A stretch of 64,000 nt of DNA from Arthrobacter sp. StoSoilB22 (GCF_019977315.1 NZ_AP024652.1:620001-684000); one strand, 5' to 3'. Positions 7,843 to 16,730 are shown, counted from the first letter of the stretch. Notes: generated by a model from the letters alone, not told the origin. Program-made: numbers and translations.

Positions 7843-9288
7843 ATGGAGCGGATTCGGGAAAGTCGAGCAGGTGCGGTGACCTCGAACGCGCTTGTTCGTG
7901 CCTCGTCTGGTGGCCTGTCGCCGCGGGTTTCTGCTCAGCCCGGCGCTGTTCCTGGGGGCTCGGTCAATGGGGATCTGATTGAGCAGTTGCGGGTGTTGGA
8001 GGAGATGAAGTCGGCTATCACCGCGTTGCAGGCGCGGGTTGTGGTGGCTTTTGATCTGGCTCAGCGTGCTGAGCAGGCCGAGGCTGGTGTTCCCGCGTCC
8101 GAGCGTGGTCAGGGGGTGGGGGCTCAGGTGGCGTTGGCGAGGCGGGAGTCCCCGAACCGGGGGTCGCGTTTGCTGGGTTTTGCGAAGGCGTTGGTGTTGG
8201 AGATGCCGCGGACGTTGGCGGCTCTGCGGTCGGGGCAGTTGAATGAATGGCGCGCCACGTTGCTGGTGAGGGAAACGGCGTGTTTGTCTGTTGAGGATCG
8301 GGCCGCTGTAGACGAGGAGCTAGCTCCCGACGCCGGCACTTTTGAGGGGAAGGGCGATAAAGCGATCATTGCGGCGGTGAAGGCTGCTGCGTATCGGCGT
8401 GATCCGCGGTCGGTGGTGGGTCGTGCCAGTCGTGCCGCTGCTGAGCGGACGGTGAGTTTGCGTCCGGCGCCGGACACCATGACGTATTTGACGGCGCTGT
8501 TGCCGGTGGCTCAGGGGGTGGCGGTTTATGCTGCGTTGTCCCGGGCTGCTGATACTGCCCGCTCCACAGGTGGTGCTGGCACTGGTGGGGGTGGCGGGTC
8601 TGGTGGAGTAGCCCCGACCCGTGGCCAGGTCATGGCCGACACATTGGTTGAACGCGTCACCGGCACTCCGGGCGGGTTTTCGGGGATCAACCTGGATCTG
8701 GTCATGACCGACCGCACGCTCTTTCAAGGGGACAGTGAACCGGCCCGGCTCAAGGGGTACGGAATCGTCCCGGCAGAGTGGGGGAGGGAACTGCTGGGGT
8801 TGGGACCGGCCGGAAGCCCAAGTCCGCGGCCCGGTTCCGGGCGGGCAGTGGCCGAACCACAGGCACGGGCAGGACAGGCAGCACAGGCACCGCCGGACAC
8901 AGAGTTTGATGTGTGGCTCCGCCGGCTTTACACCGCGCCGGGCACTGGAGAACTCCTTGCCACCGATTCCAAGGCCCGGCTCTTCACCGGCAGGTTACGG
9001 CGGTTCGTTGAGACTCGCGACGATACCTGCCGGACGCCGTATTGTGATGCGCCCATCCGGCATATCGACCATGTGGTTTCGTGGCGTTCAGGAGGGAAAA
9101 CGAACCTTAGCAACGCCGCGGGGTTGTGCGAGGCGTGCAATCACACCAAGGAACACCCCGGTTGGACCACTACATCCCTGCCCGGCGAAAACTACAGCGT
9201 CCATACCTTGGAAATCCGCACCCCCACCGGTCACACCTACCAATCAAAGGCTCCACCCCTACCCGGGCACCACCCCGCCAGAATCTAG
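7843..9288 (+). CDS. DUF222 domain protein with C-terminal HNH endonuclease domain
   Basis: The protein has 481 residues. A DUF222-type helical region covers the first 300 or so residues (for example [20 protein letters not shown]). It is followed by a Gly/Pro-rich linker and an HNH nuclease domain near residues 390-440: [16 protein letters not shown], then [11 protein letters not shown]. The CxxxxC...DH...CxxC pattern gives the zinc site and the HNH catalytic histidines. Such 13E12-like proteins occur in many copies in Actinobacteria and often behave as mobile-like nucleases; the biological role is unknown. The codon use is G/T-rich compared with its neighbours, especially in 7950-8700. Confidence 0.85.
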   Translation: MERIRESRAGAVTSNALVRASSGGLSPRVSAQPGAVPGGSVNGDLIEQLRVLEEMKSAITALQARVVVAFDLAQRAEQAEAGVPASERGQGVGAQVALARRESPNRGSRLLGFAKALVLEMPRTLAALRSGQLNEWRATLLVRETACLSVEDRAAVDEELAPDAGTFEGKGDKAIIAAVKAAAYRRDPRSVVGRASRAAAERTVSLRPAPDTMTYLTALLPVAQGVAVYAALSRAADTARSTGGAGTGGGGGSGGVAPTRGQVMADTLVERVTGTPGGFSGINLDLVMTDRTLFQGDSEPARLKGYGIVPAEWGRELLGLGPAGSPSPRPGSGRAVAEPQARAGQAAQAPPDTEFDVWLRRLYTAPGTGELLATDSKARLFTGRLRRFVETRDDTCRTPYCDAPIRHIDHVVSWRSGGKTNLSNAAGLCEACNHTKEHPGWTTTSLPGENYSVHTLEIRTPTGHTYQSKAPPLPGHHPARI

Positions 9289-9400
9289 ACACTGTCCAGG
9301 GACGCTGGCGGTCTCAAACGCGCCTTCCAAAAGAATTTCAAAAAAGTTTCTACCCGCGCGTAACCCTTTGGCGTGCCCTGACGATTACGTCTTTGAAAGG

Positions 9401-9440
9401 GCCGAGCTGGAATTTGTCCCCCATCATGTTCCAGCTCGGC
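9401..9440 (+). terminator. hairpin upstream of the sigma factor gene
   Basis: GCCGAGCTGGAA (9401-9412) pairs perfectly with TTCCAGCTCGGC (9429-9440) across a 16-nt loop, followed by TCTTCCTTGTCT. It lies 110 bp after the HNH gene and 107 bp before the sigma factor gene. It may terminate the HNH transcript or form part of the sigma gene leader. Confidence 0.5.
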
Positions 9441-9547
9441 TCTTCCTTGTCTCCGGCGGTTCCTTGTCTGCGGCGGTTTGCTCTCAAGGGAGTCGCTCTC
9501 TGCGGAGTTCGGTCGAGAGCCTGCCTGATAAGGCAGCGGGTCATTCC

Positions 9548-10210
9548 ATGGAAGGCCAGGTGGAGCGGTTACCCTTGGTGGGGTCGTCCGTTGGTGACAT
9601 GGCGGACGTCCAGGCCCAAGCAACGGACCTGCCGCCGATCGAAAGCCTCAATCCTGTGACCGACGCATTGACCGATGAAGCGCTACTTGCACTCAAGGGC
9701 AATAACGCGGAATTGTTCGGCGCCGTCTACCAGGCGTACGCCGGCCAGGTCCTCGGTTATCTGACGGCCAAAGGTGTACCGGATCCGGAGGCAGTTACGC
9801 AGGACGTGTTCCTGGCCATCCTGCCCAGGCTGGATGACATCAGCGGTGGGGCTCATGGCCTCCGAACCTTCATTTTCTCGGTGGCTCATGCCCGCATGGT
9901 GGATGAGCATCGGAAGCAAAGCAGGTCGCCGGAACAGCACGAGTTCGAGCCGGACCGGGACACCCGGGAAGTGAGTTCCGCAGAGGCGGAAGCTTTGGGA
10001 CTTTTGGCGCCCAAGGAGGTCATGAAGCTCCTGGACTACCTCGGCGACGAGCAGCGGGAGGTCTTGACCCTTCGCATCGTGGCGGGCCTGACCGTGGAGC
10101 AGGTTGCCGACATCATGGGGAAATCCGCCGGGGCAGTGAAACAGCTGCAGCGGCGGGCACTAATAACGCTCCGTGAGCATTCGGCAGTAAAGGAATACGT
10201 GTCGCCATGA
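9548..10210 (+). CDS. RNA polymerase sigma factor, ECF type
   Basis: A continuous frame runs upstream into the HNH gene, but that stretch shows no sigma features. I therefore take the ATG at 9548 (220 residues); 9599 is a possible shorter start. Sigma region 2 is at about residues 50-120 (LFGAVYQAYAGQVLGYLTAK, then VFLAILPRLDD and TFIFSVAHARMVDEHRK). Region 4 is at about residues 155-210 (LGDEQREVLTLRIVAGLTVE and the HTH QVADIMGKSAGAVKQLQRRA). The protein directs RNA polymerase to a special promoter set. It overlaps the next gene by ATGA, and that gene encodes a membrane protein placed where an anti-sigma factor is expected. A 12-bp hairpin lies 108 nt upstream. Confidence 0.82.
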   Translation: MEGQVERLPLVGSSVGDMADVQAQATDLPPIESLNPVTDALTDEALLALKGNNAELFGAVYQAYAGQVLGYLTAKGVPDPEAVTQDVFLAILPRLDDISGGAHGLRTFIFSVAHARMVDEHRKQSRSPEQHEFEPDRDTREVSSAEAEALGLLAPKEVMKLLDYLGDEQREVLTLRIVAGLTVEQVADIMGKSAGAVKQLQRRALITLREHSAVKEYVSP

Positions 10211-11070
10211 CATACAGAGATAGTGAACGTGAAGTGATCGCGGAGGAGCTGTTGCTCGACGCCGATGCGGCCGACTCAGCTGACGTCCGGCGTGCGCTCC
10301 TCTCCTTGGGGTCCTTCGCCAATCTTGCGGCCCCAACTCCGGGTGCCGAGCTTTCCGCCATGCTGTCCGGCCCTCACGATGAAGTCAGCAACCGCCGCTG
10401 GAGGCGCAAGCACCGCACCGCCGTGGTCGGCGTCGCCGTGGTAGCAGCGATGGGTCTGGGCGTCAGTGGCGTTGCAGCCGCAAGTTCCGGGTTTACCCGG
10501 AACCCTTCGTTCATGGATGAGCTTCTGGGAAACGTCCGGCCGCAGCCGGCAGTCGCAGCCCCCGCGCTGCCCAGTCCCGACGCCCCGCGCGTTATGACCG
10601 AACCCGCTCCGGCGGTGGATCCAGCTGCGCTTCCGACCACCCCAGCTGCCGGATCCGTGCCGGTGCCCGGTAGCGGTGCGCCTGCCGAAATTCCTGCACA
10701 GACCCAGGCGCAGGCGCAAGTACCCGCGCAGCCGGCGGCCCCTGGCGTGGTTGAAGCGCCCGCCCACAACAGCACCCCTCCAAGCGGTGCTGTCCCGGGC
10801 AGTGCCGTACCGGTTGAACCTCCACAAACCAAGACTGCGCCGAATCTACCCCTGAGCCCGCAGCCCAATCCGGACTCTGGCAAGGAGGACAGGTCAGGCA
10901 AGGAGGACAAGTCAGGCAAGGAGGAGAAGTCAGACAAGGAGGACAAGCAGCAAGCCGCTAAGTCTGCGGAACGAACCAAACCCGGATATCGGCACACCGC
11001 GCTCAGCGACGAGCGCAATGACGAGCAATTACCCGCGTCCGTGGACACCTGGAAGCAGTGGCCTAAGTAA
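10207..11070 (+). CDS. single-pass membrane protein, candidate anti-sigma factor
   Basis: The 287-residue product has a short cytoplasmic N-terminus (1-70) with a helical start (EVIAEELLLDADAADSADV), then one membrane segment (about 71-92, TAVVGVAVVAAMGLGVSGVA). A long Pro/Ala-rich outside part follows, with a charged SGKED-type repeat near residues 224-247. Translation is coupled to the sigma factor through ATGA. The topology fits an RskA-like anti-sigma factor. However, I see no zinc-type HxxxCxxC motif, so the anti-sigma role rests on gene order and topology. The outer tail could cross the peptidoglycan and sense envelope state. Confidence 0.65.
   Translation: MTYRDSEREVIAEELLLDADAADSADVRRALLSLGSFANLAAPTPGAELSAMLSGPHDEVSNRRWRRKHRTAVVGVAVVAAMGLGVSGVAAASSGFTRNPSFMDELLGNVRPQPAVAAPALPSPDAPRVMTEPAPAVDPAALPTTPAAGSVPVPGSGAPAEIPAQTQAQAQVPAQPAAPGVVEAPAHNSTPPSGAVPGSAVPVEPPQTKTAPNLPLSPQPNPDSGKEDRSGKEDKSGKEEKSDKEDKQQAAKSAERTKPGYRHTALSDERNDEQLPASVDTWKQWPK
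10876..10947 (+). repeat. 18-bp tandem repeat, four copies, in the candidate anti-sigma gene
   Basis: Four consecutive 18-nt units (10876-10893, 10894-10911, 10912-10929, 10930-10947) vary around TCAGGCAAGGAGGACAAG. They encode SGKEDR, SGKEDK, SGKEEK and SDKEDK. The unit is a multiple of three, so copy number could change by slippage without loss of frame, altering the length of the charged extracytoplasmic stalk. Confidence 0.85.
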
Positions 11071-11079
11071 GCTTGGGTC
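11068..11079 (+). promoter_or_regulatory. -10 box of a leaderless promoter
   Basis: TAAGCT (11068-11073) overlaps the stop codon of the upstream gene and ends 6 nt before the ATG at 11080. There is no purine-rich ribosome site in the gap. The spacing is that of a leaderless transcript, so the CoA-binding protein probably has its own promoter inside the end of the sigma operon. Confidence 0.5.
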
Positions 11080-11505
11080 ATGATGCATGTCAACGATCCC
11101 GCCGTCGTCGAGCGGTTGATGCGAACAAAGGGCACCTGGGCAATTGTTGGCTTGAGCACCAATGAATGGCGCTCCGCCTATGACGTCTCGCTGTACGTGC
11201 GGGACAAGATGGGCATGGAGATCATCCCCGTCAACCTCAAAGGCGAGGAAGTGCACGGAGAAAAAGGGTACAAATCCCTGGCGGAGATCCCCGAGGCCAG
11301 GTACCCCATTGATGTTGTTGATTGCTTCGTCAACTCCCAACGTGTTGGGGCGGTCATTGATCAGGCGATAGCTATTGGTGCCAAGGCCGTTTGGCTTCAG
11401 CTGGGAGTCTTTGACGACGACGCCGTACAGCGGGCACATGATGCGGGACTGGATGTAGTGGTTAACTCCTGCCCGGCACGTGAAGGCTGGCATTACGGCC
11501 TGTGA
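11080..11505 (+). CDS. CoA-binding domain protein (YccU-like)
   Basis: The product has 141 residues and matches the stand-alone CoA-binding Rossmann-like family. It shows TWAIVGLSTNEWRSAYDVSL near the N-terminus, GMEIIPVNLKGEEVHGEKGY, IDVVDCFVNSQRVGAVIDQA, AVWLQLGVFDDDAVQRAHDA and the end VVVNSCPAREGW. Related domains bind CoA or nucleotide in succinyl-CoA synthetases; the role of the isolated protein is not known. The start is ATG 11080 or the next ATG at 11083. A leaderless promoter is likely. The following gene reads in the same direction after 64 bp. Confidence 0.85.
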   Translation: MMHVNDPAVVERLMRTKGTWAIVGLSTNEWRSAYDVSLYVRDKMGMEIIPVNLKGEEVHGEKGYKSLAEIPEARYPIDVVDCFVNSQRVGAVIDQAIAIGAKAVWLQLGVFDDDAVQRAHDAGLDVVVNSCPAREGWHYGL

Positions 11506-11569
11506 TGGCCGTGCCGATTCCTCTGCTAGATTGCAGCTGAATCACTTTTTGAGTCTTTGGGGGACAACC

Positions 11570-12457
11570 ATGTTCGGCAGTCATTCTGCGGTGCCTTTTT
11601 CCACTCCCAGCAGGCGGGCCGTCTTCAGTGTTTTGGGCGCTTCCATGGTGGCCGGCCTGACGGCCTGCAATGCCGCTGAGAGTTCGACGCCGGTGCAGAC
11701 GCCCAGTGGCGCTGCCGCCTCACCCGAGGTGCCGGGACCGAACGGCGCCATGGCCGTTGCAGGCGAGGTTCCGACGTCGTCCGCTTCTCCGACAGCCACA
11801 CCGACAGCGACCGCCACCAAGCGCATCCGGCGGACGTTCATCCCGGACTATCAACTCCCACCTATTGTCGGCGGCCTTGCGCCCGTGATTACCAAGATCG
11901 ACACCAAGCACCCGGTGGTATTCCTGACCATCGATGACGGCAACATCAAAACGCCGGAGTCGATCAGGCTCATGACAGAGTACGACTATCCTGCCTCGCT
12001 CTTCCTCACCAAGGACACCGTGGCGGACAACCCGGCGTTCTTCAACGCGTTCAAAGCCCAGGGCAGCCTGATCGAGAACCACACGGTCACCCACAACATC
12101 AACATGGTGCGGCAGTGGGGCTATCAGCAGCAGTTCAATGACATGGTGGGAATGCAGGAGTACGCATTTCAGCACTACGGACGACGTCCCACGCTTTTCC
12201 GACCCCCGGGAGGCGCATACTCCAACGTGATGCGCCAAGCCGTTGCCGATGCAGGGATGAAGGCGATTGTTACGTGGGAGGCCAAGGCAAACGCCGGGAA
12301 GATGGACTACCAGGTGGGCAACTCGCTTCGTCCCGGCGATATTGTGCTCATGCACTTCCGGGCGGAGTTTGCCGCCGACCTCGCCGCATTCCGCGCCGCC
12401 CAGTTGGCAGCAGGGCTGGAAGTGGTGCTGCTGGAGGACTTCCTGGGCGTGGCGTAA
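11570..12457 (+). CDS. polysaccharide deacetylase (NodB-type) lipoprotein
   Basis: The start is ATG 11570 after GGGGGACA; an upstream extension overlaps the previous gene and has no signal. The 295-residue protein has a twin-arginine-like SRRAVFSVLG (about 14-23) and a lipobox GLTAC with the lipidated Cys at about residue 33. A Ser/Thr/Pro linker leads to a NodB domain. This has motif 1 FLTIDDG (catalytic and metal-binding Asp pair), motif 2 HTVTH (metal His pair), motif 3 RPPGG, and a late LMHF with the catalytic His. It should deacetylate N-acetylglucosamine units of peptidoglycan or another wall polymer on the outside of the cell. Confidence 0.88.
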   Translation: MFGSHSAVPFSTPSRRAVFSVLGASMVAGLTACNAAESSTPVQTPSGAAASPEVPGPNGAMAVAGEVPTSSASPTATPTATATKRIRRTFIPDYQLPPIVGGLAPVITKIDTKHPVVFLTIDDGNIKTPESIRLMTEYDYPASLFLTKDTVADNPAFFNAFKAQGSLIENHTVTHNINMVRQWGYQQQFNDMVGMQEYAFQHYGRRPTLFRPPGGAYSNVMRQAVADAGMKAIVTWEAKANAGKMDYQVGNSLRPGDIVLMHFRAEFAADLAAFRAAQLAAGLEVVLLEDFLGVA

Positions 12458-12513
12458 GGCGCTGCCCGGTGAGGGGCGTGGTCGCCGGCCCGGACCGCCA
12501 GTAGGCTCTCTCC

Positions 12514-12924
12514 ATGGATGTTCCCGCCCTCCGCGAAATTTGCCTCAGCTTCCCCGGCGCGTTCGAAGACTTCCCATTCGGCCCCGAAACCTCAGTGTTC
12601 AAGGTGCGTGCAGCCGTCACTGGAGGGGCCAGGCACCAAGCTAAGATGTTCGCGTTGTCATCCATGGATCCGGACAACTGGTCCGTGAGCCTCAAATGCG
12701 AGCCCGCCCTGGCTGAACAGCTCCGGGCAGCAAACCCCGAAATCACCGGCGCATGGCACATGAACAAGACCCATTGGAACGGGGTCCGACTGGACGGGAA
12801 CCTTTCTGATGAGGTGATCCGGGACATGGTGGAGGACTCCTACGACCTCGTGGTGGCCACGCTGAGCCGCAAACAACAGGAACAGCTCGGCTGGGCCAGG
12901 CTCGCAAAACCGCAGGGCACCTGA
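12514..12924 (+). CDS. MmcQ/YjbR family protein (DUF419)
   Basis: The 136-residue protein matches the MmcQ/YjbR double-wing fold. It has the early LREICLSFPGAFEDFPFG motif (about 6-23), then MFALSSMDPDNWSVSLKCEP, and the loop WHMNKTHWNGVRLDGNLSDE typical of the family. The biochemical role is unknown; the fold resembles DNA-binding or small-ligand proteins. TAGGCT (12502-12507) lies 6 nt before the ATG with no ribosome site, indicating a leaderless mRNA. The gene stands alone, in the same direction as the deacetylase. Confidence 0.85.
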   Translation: MDVPALREICLSFPGAFEDFPFGPETSVFKVRAAVTGGARHQAKMFALSSMDPDNWSVSLKCEPALAEQLRAANPEITGAWHMNKTHWNGVRLDGNLSDEVIRDMVEDSYDLVVATLSRKQQEQLGWARLAKPQGT

Positions 12925-13343
12925 CACGCCCGCAAACCCCTCCCCACGGCACTGACATGGGACTAGATTGATAGTGCATAGCTGGATGATTGCTTTGCGC
13001 GCAAGCTTTGGCTCGTTTCCGCCTGGTAAAGAGGTGCTCACCCCAGGCCTGGCGGAGTCCCGTTTTGCCCAACAATGCCCGGTACCACTGGGAACTGGGA
13101 GGCAAAGGGTGACGGCCCGCCAGGCGATCGCCGAGTGCGGAAAGGCCCTCGCCGGTGGCCCGTAGAAAGATCACGCTTTGACAAATGTTGATCGAAAGTA
13201 CCAAGAAAGATTGATTTTCGATCATTCCTGGTGAATTATGTCACAGAAGGTTGGTGCTGCCAGAGCGCCAGCCCAGACTGTCTGGCTGAACGGCTTTCCC
13301 GCCGCAACAGTCCGGACACTACGAGTCACTGGAGGGTTTAGAA
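12925..13343. other. non-coding interval before the ngc operon
   Basis: These 419 bases hold no convincing gene: the short frames on both strands lack ribosome sites and family resemblance. The right-hand part carries TTGACA at 13178 and a spaced inverted repeat (see the operator entry). The left part, 12925-13170, shows nothing I can name. Confidence 0.6.
13178..13224 (+). promoter_or_regulatory. candidate promoter and operator of the ngcEFG-like operon
   Basis: TTGACA at 13178-13183 is a perfect -35 hexamer, though the -10 at standard spacing is poor. TGATCGAAA (13189-13197) is the exact reverse complement of TTTCGATCA (13216-13224), an 18-bp-spaced inverted repeat 120 bp before the first gene. 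Sugar-uptake operons are usually repressed through such sites by ROK, LacI, GntR or DeoR proteins. No such regulator is in the window, so the factor is not known. Confidence 0.5.
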
Positions 13344-14753
13344 ATGAACGTTCAGCACCAGTCCGTCGGTCGCCGTGGATTCCTGCGCGGAGCACTCGCA
13401 GCAGCCGTGCTCGTGCCCATGGGGGGAACCATCGCTTCCTGTGCCGCAGGCGGCGGCACCACCACAACCGGTCCCACGGGCACCGTTTCCGACACCAACC
13501 CGTTCGGCATGGCTGACAAGGCCGCCCTGGACGCCGTGATCTTCAAGGGTGGCTACGGCATCGACTACGTCGAGTTCGCCGGAAAGATCTTCGAGAAGAC
13601 ACACGAGGGCTCCACTGCAAAGATCTCACCGTCCACGGACATTGCGCAGGAACTTCAGCCGCGCTTCGTCGGTGGCAACCCGCCGGACCTGATCGATAAC
13701 TCCGGCGCGAAGGCCATCGGCTTCAGCACCATCCTTGCCCAGCTTGAAGACCTCACCAGCGTCGTGGAGGCCAAGAATCTTGAAGGCAAGGTCATCAAGG
13801 ACACCCTGTACACCGGCGTACTGGCTCCAGGTACTTTCGACGGCAAGCTTGCCGCCTTGAACTACGTGTTGACCGTCTTCGCTGTGTGGTACTCCGACTC
13901 CCTGCTCAAGGAAAACGGCTGGACTGTTCCCAAGACCTGGGATGAAATGTACGCACTGGGCGAGCAAGCCAAAGCCAAGGGCAAGTACCTCTTCGTCTGG
14001 GGCAAGGAAGCGGCCACGTACTACCAGGAACTGGCCATTGCATCCGCCATCAAGGAAGGCGGTGACGACGTCCGCCTCGGCCTTGAAAACCTCAAAGCCG
14101 ATTGCTGGTCGCACCCGGCCATCCAGTCCGTCTTCGCGGCCATGGACAAGATCGTCAAGGCCGGCTTCTTCAAGCCGGGCGGCTCAGGCACCCAGTTCAC
14201 GGCAGCACAGGCACAGTGGAGCAACGCCCAGGAAGCCGTGTTCTACCCCTCGGGCTCCTGGATCGAAAACGAAATGAAGGACCAGACCAAGGCCGGCTTC
14301 AACATGATGGGTACCCCGGCCCCGTCTGTCACCGCCAGCCCCAAGATGCCCCAGACGGCACTTCACAGTGCTGCAGGTGAGCCGTTCATTGTCCCGTCGC
14401 AGGGCAAGAACGCTGCCGGTGGCAAGGAACTGCTCCGGATCATGCTCTCCAAGGAAGCTGCCACCAACTTCGCCAAGACCAAACTGGCGCCGACCATCGT
14501 CAAGGACACCGTCCCGGCCGATGGTTTCGGTTCCACGGCTCTGGTTTCGCAGACCAAGATGCTCAGCGATGCCGGCGACAACGTCTACTCCTGGAACTTC
14601 ATTGACCTGTACGGCACCAACAAGGACCAACTGGTTGTCTGGAACACCTTCCTGGACGGTAAGTCGGACGTTGCAACCCTCACCTCCGCACTGCAGAACA
14701 TCACCGATAAGGTTCGTAACGACAGCTCGGTCAAGAAGATCGAAGTGAAGTGA
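13344..14753 (+). CDS. ngcE: N-acetylglucosamine/diacetylchitobiose ABC transporter, binding lipoprotein (NgcE-like)
   Basis: The 469-residue protein starts at an ATG after GGAGGG. It has a twin-arginine motif (GRRGFLRGAL, residues 9-18) and a lipobox ending in Cys33 (GTIASC), so it is probably exported folded and anchored outside the membrane. The body resembles the NgcE family of Streptomyces: the stretches IDYVEFAGKIFEKTHEGSTA and VGGNPPDLIDNSGAKAIGFS are diagnostic in my memory of that group. It binds N-acetylglucosamine and chitin oligomers for uptake. The next two genes are the two permeases, the first overlapping by GTGA. No ATPase gene is present; actinobacterial systems commonly share a MsiK-type ATPase encoded elsewhere. 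Confidence 0.78.
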   Translation: MNVQHQSVGRRGFLRGALAAAVLVPMGGTIASCAAGGGTTTTGPTGTVSDTNPFGMADKAALDAVIFKGGYGIDYVEFAGKIFEKTHEGSTAKISPSTDIAQELQPRFVGGNPPDLIDNSGAKAIGFSTILAQLEDLTSVVEAKNLEGKVIKDTLYTGVLAPGTFDGKLAALNYVLTVFAVWYSDSLLKENGWTVPKTWDEMYALGEQAKAKGKYLFVWGKEAATYYQELAIASAIKEGGDDVRLGLENLKADCWSHPAIQSVFAAMDKIVKAGFFKPGGSGTQFTAAQAQWSNAQEAVFYPSGSWIENEMKDQTKAGFNMMGTPAPSVTASPKMPQTALHSAAGEPFIVPSQGKNAAGGKELLRIMLSKEAATNFAKTKLAPTIVKDTVPADGFGSTALVSQTKMLSDAGDNVYSWNFIDLYGTNKDQLVVWNTFLDGKSDVATLTSALQNITDKVRNDSSVKKIEVK

Positions 14754-15775
14754 CTTCAGTGAAAACTCAGCAGAGCCGGAACGACGACGGCCTGGCCGCC
14801 GTCGTTCCGGCGAAGGCCCCACTGCAAGTGGTGAGGCGACGGCGTAAGCCATTGACGTGGGACAAGGTCAGTTTCTTTGCGGTGTTCCTCGGACTGCCGT
14901 TGGCGATCTACCTGTTGTTCGTGATTTGGCCGTTTATTCAGGCATTCGGGTATTCGCTGACGGACTGGTCCGGTTTCTCGCCCAACCAGAACTTCATCGG
15001 CCTCGAAAACTACGTGAAGATCTTTACTGACGACATCTTCATGAAGGCGATGTCCAACAACATCGTCCTGGTCATCTTCCTTCCCATCATCACCATCATC
15101 TTGAGCCTGGTGCTTGCCTCGCTGGTGACTGTAGGCGGAAGCAGTAAAGGCCAGATCAAGGGTTTGCGCAATTCCAGCTTCTACCGCGTAGTGTCGTTCT
15201 TCCCCTACACCATTCCCGCTGTAGCAATCGGCATCATGTGGGGGCAGATCTACGATCCTTCGGGCGGTCTGCTCAACGGCATCCTGACGGGCCTCGGCCT
15301 GGACCAGTTCAAGGACTTCGCTTGGCTGGGTGATAAGAACACGGCCATGATCGCCACCATGTTCGTCATTGTGTGGGGCTTCGTTGGCTTCTACATGGTC
15401 CTGTTTGTAGCTGGCATCAAGGGCATTCCTGCCGAGCTTTTCGAGGCTGCCAGGATTGATGGCGCCGGACGTTTCCGGACCGCCGTATCCATCACCATCC
15501 CCTTGATCCGCGACAACATCCAGACCGCCTACATCTACATGGGCATTCTGGCGTTGGATGCTTTCGTCTACATGGCTGCCCTCAACTCCGGCGGTGGTCC
15601 CGACAACTCCACGCTGGTCATGGCGCAACAATTGTTCTTCACCGCGTTCAGCAAGGGGCAGTTCGGCCTCGCCAGTGCCATGGGCGTTGTGCTGGCCATT
15701 GCCACGCTGATCTTCTCCGGCTTGGTGTTCATGGTTAACCGGCTCACCGGCGGCGATAAGGATGTGAGCCAGTAA
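14750..15775 (+). CDS. ngcF: sugar ABC transporter permease (NgcF-like)
   Basis: The protein has 341 residues and starts at a GTG that overlaps the binding-protein stop codon. After a positively charged N-terminus (QVVRRRRKPLTWDKV) it has six membrane segments. The ABC-permease EAA loop is AELFEAARIDGAGRFRTAVS (about residues 228-247), with the conserved EAAxxDGA core that contacts the ATPase. It forms the membrane pore with the next gene product. The symbol follows from position beside the NgcE-like lipoprotein; sequence alone would give only the MalF-type class. Confidence 0.8.
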   Translation: MTSVKTQQSRNDDGLAAVVPAKAPLQVVRRRRKPLTWDKVSFFAVFLGLPLAIYLLFVIWPFIQAFGYSLTDWSGFSPNQNFIGLENYVKIFTDDIFMKAMSNNIVLVIFLPIITIILSLVLASLVTVGGSSKGQIKGLRNSSFYRVVSFFPYTIPAVAIGIMWGQIYDPSGGLLNGILTGLGLDQFKDFAWLGDKNTAMIATMFVIVWGFVGFYMVLFVAGIKGIPAELFEAARIDGAGRFRTAVSITIPLIRDNIQTAYIYMGILALDAFVYMAALNSGGGPDNSTLVMAQQLFFTAFSKGQFGLASAMGVVLAIATLIFSGLVFMVNRLTGGDKDVSQ

Positions 15776-16668
15776 TGACAACCAAAGTCTCATCTCCGGA
15801 AATGAAGTCGTTGCACTTCCAACCGCGGACTCCGGGAACCACGCCGGGTGACAAAGTGGTGGGAGCGGTGTCGCACACCGCGCTGACCATTTGGACACTG
15901 ATCGTCATCCTTCCACTCCTGTGGACGTTCATGTCCTCCTTCAAGACCTCCAGCGAGATCTTTGCTTCGCCGTTCGCCTTGCCGGGTGAATGGAAACTGG
16001 ACAACTACGTCAAGGCTTGGAGCGATGCCGGGATCGGCAGCGCCTTCCTGAACTCCATCATCGTTGTGGCCGCAGCCCTGGTGATCGTGATGGTCCTCGG
16101 TGCGATGTGTGCCTATGTGCTGGCCCGCTACACCTTCCCGGGCAGCAGGGCCATCTACTACCTGATGCTCGCCGGCCTGACGTTCCCGATCTTCCTTGCC
16201 ATGGTTCCGTTGTTCTTCGTCTTGAAGAACATGGGGCTCCTGAACACATTGCCGGGACTCATCCTGGTGTACGTGGGCTTCGCGCTTCCGTTCACGGTGT
16301 TCTTCCTCTTCTCCTTCTTCAAGTCACTGCCTCACGAAATCACTGAAGCAGCGGCCCTGGACGGCGCAGGGGAGTGGCGGACGTTCTTCCAGGTCATGTT
16401 GCCGATGGCCAAGCCGGGCCTCGCCTCGGTTGCCATCTTCAACTTCCTGGGCCTGTGGAACCAGTTCCTGATTCCGGTATCCATCAACGCCGCCGGTCCG
16501 CGCGTCCTGTCGCAGGAACTCGCGGCCTTCGCCGGCCAGATGGGCTATGCGGTGGACTACGGCGCGCTGTTCGCAGCCGTCAGTGTCACGGTCATTCCGG
16601 TGCTTATTGTCTATGTGATCTTCCAGCGCCAGCTGCAGGGCTCCGTGTCACAGGGCACCTCAAAGTAG
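15775..16668 (+). CDS. ngcG: sugar ABC transporter permease (NgcG-like)
   Basis: This 297-residue permease starts at an ATG overlapping the previous stop by one base (TAATG). It has six membrane segments (for example ALTIWTLIVILPLLWTFMSS near residue 35). The EAA loop HEITEAAALDGAGEWRTFFQ lies about two thirds along. It is the second half of the NgcFG pore and of MalG type. The transcript ends at a strong hairpin 24 nt after the stop. The substrate is assigned by operon membership only. Confidence 0.8.
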   Translation: MTTKVSSPEMKSLHFQPRTPGTTPGDKVVGAVSHTALTIWTLIVILPLLWTFMSSFKTSSEIFASPFALPGEWKLDNYVKAWSDAGIGSAFLNSIIVVAAALVIVMVLGAMCAYVLARYTFPGSRAIYYLMLAGLTFPIFLAMVPLFFVLKNMGLLNTLPGLILVYVGFALPFTVFFLFSFFKSLPHEITEAAALDGAGEWRTFFQVMLPMAKPGLASVAIFNFLGLWNQFLIPVSINAAGPRVLSQELAAFAGQMGYAVDYGALFAAVSVTVIPVLIVYVIFQRQLQGSVSQGTSK

Positions 16669-16692
16669 TAGCTCCACGCAGCAGACAGCGTT

Positions 16693-16730
16693 CGACGGCG
16701 GTCCTCACCTCAAGGTGCGGGCCGCCGTCG
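16693..16730 (+). terminator. terminator of the ngcEFG-like operon
   Basis: CGACGGCGGTCC (16693-16704) pairs with the region ending CCGCCGTCG (16730), and an inner CACCT-CA-AGGTG extends the stem, giving almost 17 paired bases with one mismatch. It lies just after the last permease gene. There is no clean U-run. Confidence 0.75.

Noticed and set aside
7843..9288. DUF222-HNH gene as a mobile element
   Set aside because: No terminal repeats, insertion target duplication or intron structure could be seen; kept as a normal gene.
8735..9547. In-frame extension of the sigma factor reaching back into the HNH gene
   Set aside because: The extension is out-of-frame HNH sequence with no sigma features; the proper start is at 9548 or 9599.
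12968..13165. Open frame of 65 codons in the interval before the ngc operon
   Set aside because: No ribosome site, no family resemblance and it overlaps other equally long frames; treated as non-coding.
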